64,000 nt of DNA from Malaya genurostris (lineage: Eukaryota; Arthropoda; Insecta; Diptera; Culicidae): positions 13,857,631 to 13,921,630 of the forward strand of contig NC_080571.1 in the NCBI RefSeq assembly GCF_030247185.1, in the 5' to 3' direction. Numbering within the stretch: the stretch's first letter is position 1; the number at the start of each line of letters is the position of its first letter. The notes beneath the pieces are model-generated. The model worked only from the letters and a program-made list of their open reading frames with translations, ran no database searches and was not told where the DNA came from. A program made the translations under genes and the position numbers. Below are positions 1-9,049 of this stretch, in pieces.

Positions 1-620
1 CAGGCATACGAGTGGTAAAAACGCTTCAAGGGTGGTCGTACAAGCTTGGATCATGATGAGATCCCTGGCCGCCCAACAACATCTGTTACTGGTGAAAACA
101 TTGAATCTGCGAAGCAAATCGTGTTGCAAAATCGTTCTGTACCGATTAGAGAGATTGCTGTGTTGTTGGGCATCTCTTATGGATCAGCCGAACACATTTT
201 AACAGATGTTTTGGGTTTGAAACGCGTCGCTTCTCGGCTGGTGCCAAAAAAGCTGAATTTCATCCAAAAACAGCGTCGTGTTGATGTGGCCAAAGAGATG
301 ATTTCCAACGCAGATGATGACCCCACATTCATCGAATGCATCATAACTGGTGAACTGGATCTATGAATATGACGTCGAAACCGCACAATAATCGACCGAA
401 TGGCGCTTCGAAGGCGAGCCGAAACCATCCATTATAAAAATCGCCACACGAAAATTTTTCAACTTCTTTGTATAGACGCCAAACAAAAACTAATCGTACG
501 ATATGCGTCAAAATTTGACAGAATGTGTATAAAAGTGTTGCCAACGTTGAGAGAATAAAAGTTTACCGATTGGACAAGCGCGGGAATTTTAAAATGAAAA
601 TTCCGGTTCTTTTTTTTTAT
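1..620 (+). pseudogene. mariner transposase remnant, cut by the window edge
   Basis: The frame from about position 4 reads like the N-terminal half of a mariner transposase: a GGRTS stretch, then a helix-turn-helix region (IREIAVLLGISYGSAEHIL) and the linker leading to the first catalytic aspartate (IITGDE-type motif near 350, here damaged). There is a stop in place of a conserved codon at 16-18, a frameshift near 355, and another stop after YDVETAQ. The middle and end of the catalytic domain are missing. The short AATTCCCGCG/CGCGGGAATT-like stretch near 575-595 may be the element's 3' end. It is clearly dead. The subfamily was judged by eye only. Confidence 0.75.
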
Positions 621-639
621 CATAAGGTATGCTGCTATG

Positions 640-960
640 ATTTGTTGACTTCTTATCAGTCTGCGCTGAGAGACAGTGGACACCGCAAATCATGATTTTT
701 AAGAAGCGTTCTCAAAAATACCTCTTCATCGACTTATTTCTCAATATTTTTCCACGAAAAAATTACAAAATGTTGTCCGAATGATGCTCTTCATCATGCA
801 ATAAAATTGAATTTATTTTGTTGCACGATAACTCTGAAAAAAAAACCCTCGAAAATGATGATATTTTTCATCATTTAGACCCTACAAACTTTTCAAATGA
901 AACATCTTACAGTAGGGGAGACCGAGACGAAAATGGTCATGGGTGGAAATGGATATCAAA
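640..960 (+). repeat. interspersed repeat family B, partial copy
   Basis: This stretch (CTGCGCTGAGAGACAGTGGA, then AAATCATGATTTTTAAGAAG) recurs almost identically at 38745-38950 and inverted at 47090-47320. It covers only one end of the longer family described at 37598-38965. No coding capacity is visible. The true ends are not certain. Confidence 0.7.
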
Positions 961-1085
961 AGAACGTGTTGTTTTTTTCAATAAGGCTGAAAAGTCACCA
1001 GTTGTGGCTGAACACCCAATTTAAATCTAAATTATTTAATTTTTACTCATATTCCAATAAATAGTTATTAAAAAAAAGAACGTGT

Positions 1086-1320
1086 TTGATTTATACTGCA
1101 CGAGAACGTGTTGATAATTCTGAACAGTGTTTGGCAATGTTTAAACGTAACAAACCGGAATTTTTGCGTCGATATGCGACAATGGATGAAACATGGATTC
1201 ATCACTTCACTCCGGAATCGAAACGATCGTTATCTGAGTGGACAGCAACTGGAAAGGTTATGGCTTCGGTATTTTGGAATGTGAACAACATTGAATATTA
1301 TATAGCGTTAGCGAAGTACC
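1086..1320 (+). pseudogene. mariner transposase fragment
   Basis: The frame contains EFLRRYATMDETWIHHFTPE, the block around the first catalytic aspartate of an irritans/vertumnana-like mariner, and then, after an internal deletion, KVMASVFWNV and EYYIAL from further along the catalytic domain. The second and third catalytic residues are absent. The right edge abuts the hammerhead repeat at 1331. It is a relic with no function. Confidence 0.8.
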
Positions 1321-1330
1321 GAATAGCGCA

Positions 1331-1590
1331 CTGATAAGTCAAAGACGAAACGTAAAATATGTTAAAAACGGCTATGACCAAACCTGCATCGGCCCGAAAA
1401 AGTCGAAACCACGTTTTCGTTCGGCACGCCAGTCAAGACACATTATCTGTTGCAAAATATAAGTGTTCTGCAAATAGCAGAAACTTTACGTCTGCTTAGC
1501 GGTTCAAATTGAACTGCCCAGTTTAGCACTACGCAGTTCAATTTAAACTGATCTACACTGATGAGTCCAAGACGAAACGTAAAAAAGTAT
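1331..1590 (+). mobile_element. hammerhead (retrozyme-like) repeat, one unit plus a repeated end
   Basis: The stretch starts and ends with the same motif (CTGATAAG...GACGAAACGTAAAA at 1331-1357 and CTGATGAG...GACGAAACGTAAAA at 1558-1583). It therefore holds one monomer of 227 bp plus a partial second ribozyme core, as expected for a piece of a tandem or circular multimer. The internal sequence (AACCTGCATCGGCC, GTTTTCGTTCGGCACG, TTTACGTCTGCTTAGCGG) matches the inverted dimer at 37837-38345. Against that 261-bp unit it lacks about 34 bp. The first core is mutated (CTGATAA) and lacks its stem I and 5' strand. No protein is encoded. Related families are the hammerhead-bearing retrozymes of plants and animals; this assignment is inference from the ribozyme and monomer layout. 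Confidence 0.75.
1485..1583 (+). ncRNA. hammerhead ribozyme (stem III open)
   Basis: All conserved core parts are present in order: stem III 5' strand TTTACGT (1485-1491), cleavage triplet ending GTC at 1492, a long stem I (1493-1557), CTGATGA (1558-1564), stem II GTC/GAC closed by CAA, GAAA (1574-1577) and stem III 3' strand ACGTAAA (1577-1583). Stem III is 7 of 7 paired and stem II 3 of 3. The outer 19-bp part of stem I pairs with a few mismatches. Self-cleavage is predicted between 1492 and 1493. The stem I mismatches may lower activity. Confidence 0.8.
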
Positions 1591-1654
1591 CAAGGATTTT
1601 AAAATGTCATGAACATATTTCGGACGGCATGAAGTAAAATTAGTATTGTTATAT

Positions 1655-1760
1655 AAGAAAAACCTGCTTCAATCCACCTAGTGGTGTAATGATAATAGTG
1701 TGGTATTCTATTCAAAAATTTTCTCTTCGATTTTTGAAATAAACCAAGAGATTGTTTGTT
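1655..1760 (+). repeat. interspersed repeat family F, head portion (CCTAGTGG motif)
   Basis: The motif AATCCACCTAGTGGTGTAAT recurs in this window at 36140-36165, 36450-36475 and 53738-53760, usually followed by GATGCCTTTCTCAT and an AT-rich stretch. Only the head of the family is present here. There are no ORFs. Confidence 0.65.
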
Positions 1761-1769
1761 CATTAACTA

Positions 1770-2030
1770 GTATAACATACAGAATGAACCAGTGCTTTGC
1801 TCGCGTAGTTCATCCTTAGGAAAACGAAGTGGGTTCACTATTATATGCACTTCCGGCACCGGAACCCGAGAACTGTTATAGTCTCCATGAAGCATTGGAA
1901 GGGGAAATGCCCAATTGAGGATAATTCAATCGTCCAATTGGGCGTAAAAACCCCTTCATCTTTTCTGACGGTTGACAATAATACAATTATACAAACATTT
2001 TCATATTACATTTTGAGCTTACACTTATAC
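1770..2030. other. AT-rich stretch, probably 3' UTR side of the next element
   Basis: No gene is seen. The part nearest 2030 may be the 3' untranslated region of the minus-strand non-LTR element. A short inverted motif (CCCAATTG at 1910-1917 and CAATTGGGC at 1934-1942) could form a small hairpin. The exact 3' end of the retrotransposon cannot be fixed without another copy. Confidence 0.3.
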
Positions 2031-2031
2031 A

Positions 2032-3672
2032 TTACAATAATCTTCTTAGTCTATCTTTAAAAACATCACATGAAATGGAAAAATCAAAACATTCATAGGC
2101 ACTATTAAAACTATTACACATTCCCCTAATGGGTTCGTTTTGTCCATAGTCAGTACGTTGATAGTCAAGTCTTAAAAAGTTCCGCGATCTTAAAGTTCTA
2201 GGTGGTACATTGATATTTACTTGAGAAAGGATATTAGGAGCGTCATTTTGTCCCATCAATAGTTTCGCTATAAATACAGCTCTGGAAATATTTCTCCTTT
2301 TTAAAAGTGTGTCCATACCCAGTAATCGACAACGATCAGTATAAGGTGGTAATTCTGTCGGGATGCGCCAAGGTAAAGATCTGAGGGCGTAGCGGAGGAA
2401 TTTAGCTTGTATTGATTCAATTCAGTTAATCCAAACGTCCGCGTAAAGACACCATATTACCGATGAAGCTTCAAGAACAGATCGAACAAGGGTGAAATAC
2501 AATGATCTGAGACAGTAAGGGTCACTGAATTCTTTTGCTATTTTGAAGATAAATCCAAGATTTCGGTTAGCTTGTGCAATGATATGGGAGTAGTGGTCTC
2601 TGAACGACAGCTGAGCGTCAAGTACTACACCTAAGTCCCTTACAATTGATACTCTCTCAAGGAATTCTCCAAAAATAGTGTATCTCCAGAGAATAGGTTC
2701 TTTCTTGTGTGTGAATGAAATAACGGAGCATTTCGATATACTAAGCGTCAATCGGTTACGCGTACACCAGTCGCTAAAGACATCAACTTGTCGTTGTAAA
2801 GCCACGCAGTCTTCTTCAGATCTAATGATATGAAATAGCTTGAGATCGTCTGCATAAACAAGCCTACACCCTGGTGGCAAGGCAAAACGGATGTCGTTGT
2901 AGAACAAAGAAAATATCATAGGTCCGAGATTGCTACCTTGAGGCACACCCGACAGATTCGAGAAGCTATTTGATTCACAATTTCCGAGCTTAACAGAAAG
3001 TGAACGGCCAACAAGATGCGATTTGAGCCAATCGGTGAATGTTTCCGATGCACCTAGTTTTCGAATTTTCGCAAGTAGCAGAGTATGGTCAACACGATCG
3101 AACGCTGCTTTAGGGGCTGTATAAACTGTATCAACCTGTGCTCCATCTGCAATGTGACGTAAACTGAGCTAAATTCGTAGCTGTTGATCTACCGGGGAAA
3201 AAACTCTTTTTCCAGCATTGTGGAAATATTCCTTGCGACAGAGACTTATTGAAGATTACCTTTAGAGGAACACACAGTGCATTCGCGCATCGTTTGAGTA
3301 TGATGGCAGGAATGCCATTTGGGCCAGTCGATGTTGATGACTTCAGTTTTTTCAACGCAAAAATGATTTCTTCGCATGTGAATTGAATATTACCAAGACT
3401 TATAATATCGCAAGGAACATCTCTGAGCCCGAATTCCATCTGAGCAGGATCAAATGAAATTGTTTCGAAGACACTTAAGAAATGTTTAGCGAACAAGTTG
3501 CAAATTCCAGTAGATGAATTTGAACATTCATTTCCAAGAGTCATAGTAGAAGGGAGGCCTACCTCCTTGCGTTTACTATTCACGAAAGACCAGAAACGTT
3601 TTGGATGTTGTTTAAGATCGGCTTGTGTTTGTAAAACATGCCTAGAATAAAGCATGCGGTTATAGACCTTGT
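2032..3672 (-). pseudogene. ORF2 reverse transcriptase and C-terminal domain
   Basis: Minus-strand frames show RT landmarks: SSTSTGPNGIPAIILKRC (palm entry), GRSTATNL, AAFDRVDHTLL (the usual K-AFD motif), SGVPQGSNLGP and the catalytic box VYADDLKLF, then DLGVVLD and RNLGFIFKIAKEF. The C-terminal piece (2316-2032) has the RRNISRAVFIAKLLMGQ and FLRLDYQRT pattern typical of this group. About 60 residues between KKSF and PGRSTATNL are deleted, and there is a frameshift near 3170 and a stop near 2424. YADD is intact, but the enzyme as a whole is not. Confidence 0.9.
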
Positions 3673-4086
3673 AGTTGAGTAAAAATTTCCGAAGTGGCCC
3701 CCCCATTTTTCACGAGGTAACCGATTTTACAATAAGTGTTATTGTTTTGTAGTATTAGTATCTACGAACATGTTCGTGAAATATTTCGTCGATATTCGAA
3801 TTTTTTATACTATTTTTAGTTACATTAACATTTATATACCTTTTCATTGTAATGCTTCCTGAAACTCAAGTTCTCTTTCGAATTATACGAAACTTTGCAA
3901 CTGGATAAACAACTATTTTTGGCATAGAATGAAGAAAAAATTGCTTAAAAATGTTCAATTTTACTAAACTTTCTACTTAAATTTTCCAAAGAAATCGATT
4001 TTAAAGTACCTCCTTCACGCGATTTTTGTCTCTGTTAAATGCTAAAATGTTGCATATGTTATTGGTTTTCATAATCAACAAAAAAA

Positions 4087-5079
4087 TTAGAGGGTTGTAT
4101 TCAAGACACGACCGAGCACAATAACATTAAAAATGGAACGTTTCAAGGGATTTGTTCGTATGGGAATGGAGATTTAAGTATGCAAACCGATCCGTTGACA
4201 AACTAAAGCATTTTTAAGCTTGCAATATTGAAGCTTTGGAATCATTTAAATGAGGAAAATCCATTAACAAATCATCGAGGAACAAGCGCTGCAAATTAGA
4301 TCCGAAAAATCTATCGCCGATAATTCTAAATTGGCCTGATAGTTACCAGAGAACCAACATAAAATAATCAATTCAAACCAATTTTTCAATGGTATTGAAA
4401 TATTCAAATGACGTTATCTTATAAGTTTAAGTTAAATGTTTCCGAATCGACCAAAAATTTGCTAAATACATGGGATAATTCAAAAGAATCGGTAACCACG
4501 CTGATTCGGTTCTTCAATAGCTAGATGATTTTAGATATTAGATACTCAAGCGAACACGGTGTTGCGCAGACAACAGGAAATTTCACCAACAAATAATGCA
4601 AAAGCGACAATCCAGCAAGTGAACGCATATACAATCCAGTCATCAGCTCACTGGACAAGCTACTTGTTTCATTCACAGTCAAACATCAACTAGGCAAAGA
4701 AAAATTGTGCAGCCTATATTTATAGATTTCTCTTCATACTACGCATAACGATACGGTGTTTTTTATGCATGACGCAAAGCCTCCTATGCCGAACAAGAAG
4801 TTGACGTCATTTTGCACAACAGGGATTGGTGGATGAAAACATAGGTCGATTCCAACCATTTTTTCAATAGTATACTATTGAAATACTGAAACGATGTCAT
4901 CATACATGTTTAAGTTAAAAGTTTCCGAATCGATTGGTTGTTAAATTATAACAATCCATCAACAAATGACCGAGTTATTAACGTGCAAAATTATGACACA
5001 AAAAGGTTACGCGACTATTTTTGAAACTTTTAATTGACACCCGGCCCCATATAGTGAAGAGTAAGGCATTTTTATTGCC
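4087..5079 (+). repeat. interspersed repeat family A, copy 1 (nested)
   Basis: It starts TTAGAGGGTTGTATTCAAGA and ends AGAGTAAGGCATTTTTATTG. The longer copy 2 is at 47425-49081. Both copies sit in a run of A residues (5-7 A on each side). The uninterrupted right arm of the host element (CAACAAAAAATTTTTTG, read inverted near 6255) shows the empty site, so this is a true insertion. Copy 1 lacks about 700 bp found in the middle of copy 2. No TIRs and no convincing ORF. Confidence 0.8.
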
Positions 5080-5396
5080 AAAAAATTTTGTGCTCAAATA
5101 GGGTTTTTGTAATATTTGATATTTTGTATACGCGCGCTGTATGCAAAGTGCCCCGCGCGAGCGAATCGGTATGGTGCGATGTCGTCGGTGTGATTGAAGC
5201 GAGCTGCGACAGGTTTAGACAAGTAGGCATAGAAAATGATTTTTTGCCTTTCTCATCTAAATTTTTTTAAATTGTAGTATTTCGATGAATTTTTGCTATA
5301 ATATATAAGAGAAAATGGATAATATGAAAAGGGCATCATTACAGTACTAGGTACATTTAAACAGGTTTCTCCATTAAATGTACGTCAGGTAATTTA

Positions 5397-5881
5397 TTGA
5401 TCACATATTATTTTACATTTTTTTTCATTTTTTCGTGTGGTTTGGATGCGAAAATAGTCAAGGAAAACACAAAAATTTGTGATCATTCCGGAAAAAAGAT
5501 TAACGGTACAAGTTCAGTGCATTTACTGCACTTCACGAGAAAGATTATAAAATTAGGACCGAGTGGAATTCTTTCGCAGCCTCACATGGGAAAAAAGTTA
5601 TCTTTGAAGGAACCGTGAAAAGACACGCGTATAAAGTTAATTTGCATCAAATCAAAACCAATCGAATTCCAACTGCGCATAATCTATTCAATTTAGTAAA
5701 GGATTCATTCAAAAATATAAACTTTGATTTTTGCATGATAAACGAACCAGACATTCAGGATAGACAATAGCAACATCGATTTAAAAACGTAATGACGATT
5801 AAAACTACACGCGAATGTAAGATTGTTTCCGACAACGAAGAATTTGTAGTAAATGTTCAGTTCAAACCATCAGAAAATTAG
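5397..5881 (+). pseudogene. unrecognised broken ORF in the core of the long-TIR element
   Basis: Two overlapping frames look protein-like. The first (5397-5618) contains KENTKICDHSGKKINGTSS. The second (5594-5881) contains FEGTVKRHAYKVNLHQIK and ends FVVNVQFKPSEN, with one in-frame stop at 5768-5770. Together they suggest a single ORF of roughly 150 residues, now with a frameshift near 5590. I do not recognise the family and see no DDE triad, zinc finger or other catalytic motif. It fills almost the whole unique part of the element, so it is either a relic of its transposase or a captured fragment. Confidence 0.5.
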
Positions 5882-6659
5882 AATAATCTAGAGTCGAACT
5901 TGTGAAATAAGATGTAATTAATAAATTACCTGACGTACATTTAATGGAGAACCTGTTTGAATGTACCTAGTACTGTAATGATGCCCTTTTCATATTATTC
6001 AATTTCTCTTATATATTATAGCAAAAATTCATCGAAATACTACAATTTAAAAAATTTAGATGAGAACGGCAAAAAATCATTTTCTATGCCTACTTGTCCA
6101 AACCTGTCGCAGCTCGCTTCAATCACACCGACGACATCGCACCCTACCGAACCCTGCCGCACCATACCGATTCGCTCGCGCGGTGCACTTTGCATACAGC
6201 GCGCGTATACAAAAAATCAAATATTTCAAAAACCCTATTTGAGCACAAAAAATTTTTTGTTGATTATGAAAACCAATAACATATGCAACATTTTAGCATT
6301 TAACAGAGACAAAAATCGCGTGAAGAAGGTACTTTAATATCGATTTCTTTGGAAAATTTAAGTAGAAAGTTTAGTAAAATTGAACATTTTTAAACAATTT
6401 TTTCTTCATTCTATGCCAAAAATAGTTGTTTATCCAGTTGCAAAGTTTCGTATAATTCGAAAGAGAACTTGAGTTTCAGGAAGCATTACAATGAAAAGGT
6501 ATATAAATGTTAATGTAACTAAAAATAGTATAAAAAATTCGAATATCGACGAGATATTTCACGAACATGTTCGTAGATACTAATACTACAAAACAATAAC
6601 AATAAAATCGGTTACCTCGTGAAAAATGGGGGGGCCACTTCAGAAATTTTTACTCAGTT

Positions 6660-7580
6660 GTTACTAGCGAGAGTGAATTCGTGCTTAGTTATAGGGTTGC
6701 GTCGATTTGTATAATGCCGAAGTGCAGCTGCTCTTACGCGTTTCAGTGCACGAAGGTGCCGATTTGACCAAGGTGGTTTTGGGCGAGGTCGTGACGCTGG
6801 TACATGTAGATTAAACAAATATTTCAGCACATGTGTAAGCTTTTCTACCGCTACATTGACATCAGTTACATTATCCAAAAGAGATGCCCAATCGATTGAT
6901 TCTAATGAGCTATTCAATCCGGTGAAATCGGTTTTCGAGAAGTTGAATTTCGAGTCTTCGACAGTATTGTTGAAGCAAACTTTTTAGTAGCATGTCAATT
7001 CAGTCAGAAGAGGTGGATGATGAGGATCAATCCCAACGAGAGGCTCGACAGCTTGACGCACGTGACAATTCGCTAATGCTTCCTCATTTATGAACAGAAG
7101 ATTTAGAGTATGATTCAATCTGTTTGTCACCATACTAATTTGGAACATATTTAAAAGAGACATCCCGTCTATTAGAGTGCAATTTGCTCCCGAAAGAGAG
7201 GAAGATGACGGATCGATGGTAGCATAACCGTAGGAAGTATTCTTCCATACAAGACCAGGTTGATTGAAATCTCCAAATAGCAGATGAGAAGTAGAAGGAT
7301 CGAGTCCACTTGAGTCACGATCATTCCGGTTGACTGTGTAACCAGGACCAAACAACTGCAGCGAGGAGATGTCGTCGTTCAGCCATGTCTCCGATAGTAC
7401 AATCACATCAAATTCCGCATCATAAACAGTAACAAAGAAGTCGTCGATTTTGGTGCGCAAAACTCGCACGTATTGATAGTATATTTTTAGTTGTACAGTA
7501 GTAGCATCAGGATCCGGATCTGCGATGTCAGTCAGCAGGCGAGTGACGGAATCGGGATTGCAGACGTCATTCTCAGTCAT
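6660..7580 (-). pseudogene. ORF2 endonuclease and linker of the non-LTR element
   Basis: The minus-strand frame 7580-6984 starts MTENDVCNPDSV and holds apurinic-like endonuclease landmarks: KIYYQYVRVLRTK (the usual N is Y here), VIVLSETWLND with the metal-binding E, GPGYTVNRNDR, then FGDFNQPGLVW from the second half. Around 100 residues between the last two motifs are missing. After a stop and frameshift at about 6980-6920 the linker continues (6917-6654) with PRPKPPWSNRHLRALKRVR, typical of the region before the RT. It continues into the RT across the inserted element. Confidence 0.85.
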
Positions 7581-7773
7581 TGGCTGAAAACAGGAGTTTC
7601 TTTTGAGGAGGTGCAGTATCGAGTCTAGCTTCGAGAGGATATATACCCTCCCAAGCTTTACCTGGAGAAAAAATCATGGCGACATCAGGATCTGGAGAAA
7701 GATGCTTGGCAGCGTCAGTATCTGCGATGGCAGACGACAGTAGTCCATCAGTTGATTCAAATCCAAGTAATTG

Positions 7774-9001
7774 CTATCCAGCACGAAGAATATGCTGACG
7801 TTTCTTCTCAACGAGCTTTTTATACACAGGGCATTCCAAACTGTACGCTTCGTGTTTTGTGTCTAGATTCAATTTTCGGTTTCTGTTCATCTGAGCACAA
7901 TTAGCACAACACAGTATTTCTGAGACACAAACAGCCGTGGAATGGTCACCAGCACATTTTGAGCATACTTGAGACAAACACTCTACATATATCCCAGCCA
8001 ATGTTCACACGACCCAACTTTAACATAGCTTTGTTCGCATCATTATTCACTTTGACTATAAAATTGTATACCGTAATGTCGTTGCGCACTGATTTGAAGC
8101 AAGTGATTAATTTCAACTCAGTCAAGTTGACTGATTCATTCTGATTCTTCACACATTCCATAAGTTCACTTTCAGAAAGCATACCGGCAACACCTACAAT
8201 CTTCAGTCTCGGTTTGATTGGTTTTGGGACTGACAGCTCGTAATTTTCACCAAGCTTTTTTCTAACATCGGCAACCGCGGGTTCTACAGCATCAGCACAT
8301 TTGACGCCAAGAATAATTGATCCACTGTTCCCTTCACGAACTGTTTGAATCTTATGCAAAACACGATCAATATGATTGCTTAGGTCACACTTAGTTTTTT
8401 TGGCACTTTGCTTTGTTTCTTTTGGGCGAACAACGATGACGCAATCATTTTTGTGAGACTGTGGAACACTAACCGATGAGAGCGGGTTGTCACTGGTATT
8501 GTTAGTCGGGGATAACGTATCATTATCGTCAATTCTAGGTCGCTTTCTAGATCTAAGATTTCGGCTAGGACCACTCGGGGTAATATTTTTTCCGTTATCA
8601 TTTTTTAGTACATCAGCAAACGATTTTTTATTTGTATTACCAGATGATTTTCGGGACAGTTCATGTTTTAAACTTTCTACTGCTTTCTCTACTTGTATGC
8701 CAATATCGTGCTCCAGTAGTTTAATATTCTCATTAAAAACATTTTTCCACAACTCAAAATTCTCATTCATTTTTGCAAAAATGTCGTTACATTTTGCCAA
8801 AATTTCGTTGTGACCTGATTGGTGCTTCCGACAACCATGGCACAGATATTTCAAACCACGATTTGTTTCCATTGCCTTCAACCCATGCTTATCAATATCA
8901 TCAGTACATTTCACTACTGTTTTCAAGTGATTGCATAACCTTTCTATATGAGAGAGGCAAAAACTTCCGATCAAAAAACTTATCCCACTCCTAGAGGGCA
9001 A
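7774..9001 (-). pseudogene. ORF1 (gag-like) of the non-LTR element
   Basis: Minus frame 9001-7946 gives 351 residues: a Cys/His stretch (CTDDIDKHGLKAME, CHGCRKHQ) near the N terminus, a coiled-coil-like acidic/lysine region, a basic low-complexity middle (SRNLRSRKRPRID), and a folded C-terminal part (SVPKPIKPRLKIVGVAGM). A frameshift near 7990 moves to frame 8001-7774, with Cys-rich knuckles (CSKCAGDHSTAVC, CCANC, ECPVYK). This matches RNA-binding ORF1 proteins of mosquito non-LTR elements. The first residues (MPSRSGISFLIGS) may come from the family C repeat end overlapping 8945-9045, so the native start is uncertain. Confidence 0.7.
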
Positions 9002-9045
9002 ATTTTGAAAAGGCGCCTCATACTAAAAGTAAGACCAATTCTCGT
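8945..9045 (-). repeat. repeat family C, outer-end fragment
   Basis: AAATTTTGAAAAGGCGCCTC and the following TTTGATCGGAAG-like sequence match, inverted, the outer end of family C at 24030-24095. It marks the boundary between the retrotransposon and the unique island that follows. Confidence 0.55.
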
Positions 9046-9049
9046 CAGA

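Larger units (their letters stand above)
3677..6655. mobile_element. DNA-transposon-like element with ~740-bp terminal inverted repeats
   Basis: The left end (GAGTAAAAATTTCC... then GGCCCCCCCC) and right end (...GGGGGGGCCACTTC, GAAATTTTTACTC) are inverted copies of each other. The inverted arms run 3677-4086 plus 5080-5404 on the left and 5913-6655 on the right, about 740 bp each and nearly identical. The left arm is split by repeat A (4087-5079). A 4-bp duplication AGTT flanks the element (3673-3676 and 6656-6659); removing one copy restores the surrounding retrotransposon frame. The unique core is only about 508 bp and holds a broken, unrecognised ORF. A 4-bp duplication is known for several superfamilies (for example Chapaev, Sola), so I leave it unclassified. 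Confidence 0.85.
2032..9001 (-). mobile_element. non-LTR retrotransposon (CR1/Jockey group), interrupted and decayed
   Basis: Read on the minus strand, the order is ORF1 (9001-7774), endonuclease part of ORF2 (7580-6984), linker (6917-6660), then after a 3-kb insertion the reverse transcriptase (3672-2422) and the C-terminal domain (2316-2032). This is the standard two-ORF layout. The reading frame of ORF2 joins across the inserted element if one copy of a 4-bp target duplication is removed (flank protein ...LASNN before, YKVYNRM after). Several frameshifts, stops and two internal deletions make it inactive. A relative lies at 14590-16185. Clade placement (Kiri/Rex-like versus Jockey) needs a phylogeny. 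Confidence 0.85.

Noticed and set aside
5957..6337. 126-codon plus-strand ORF
   Set aside because: It lies wholly inside the inverted arm of the long-TIR element, and the other arm is not open in the same way.
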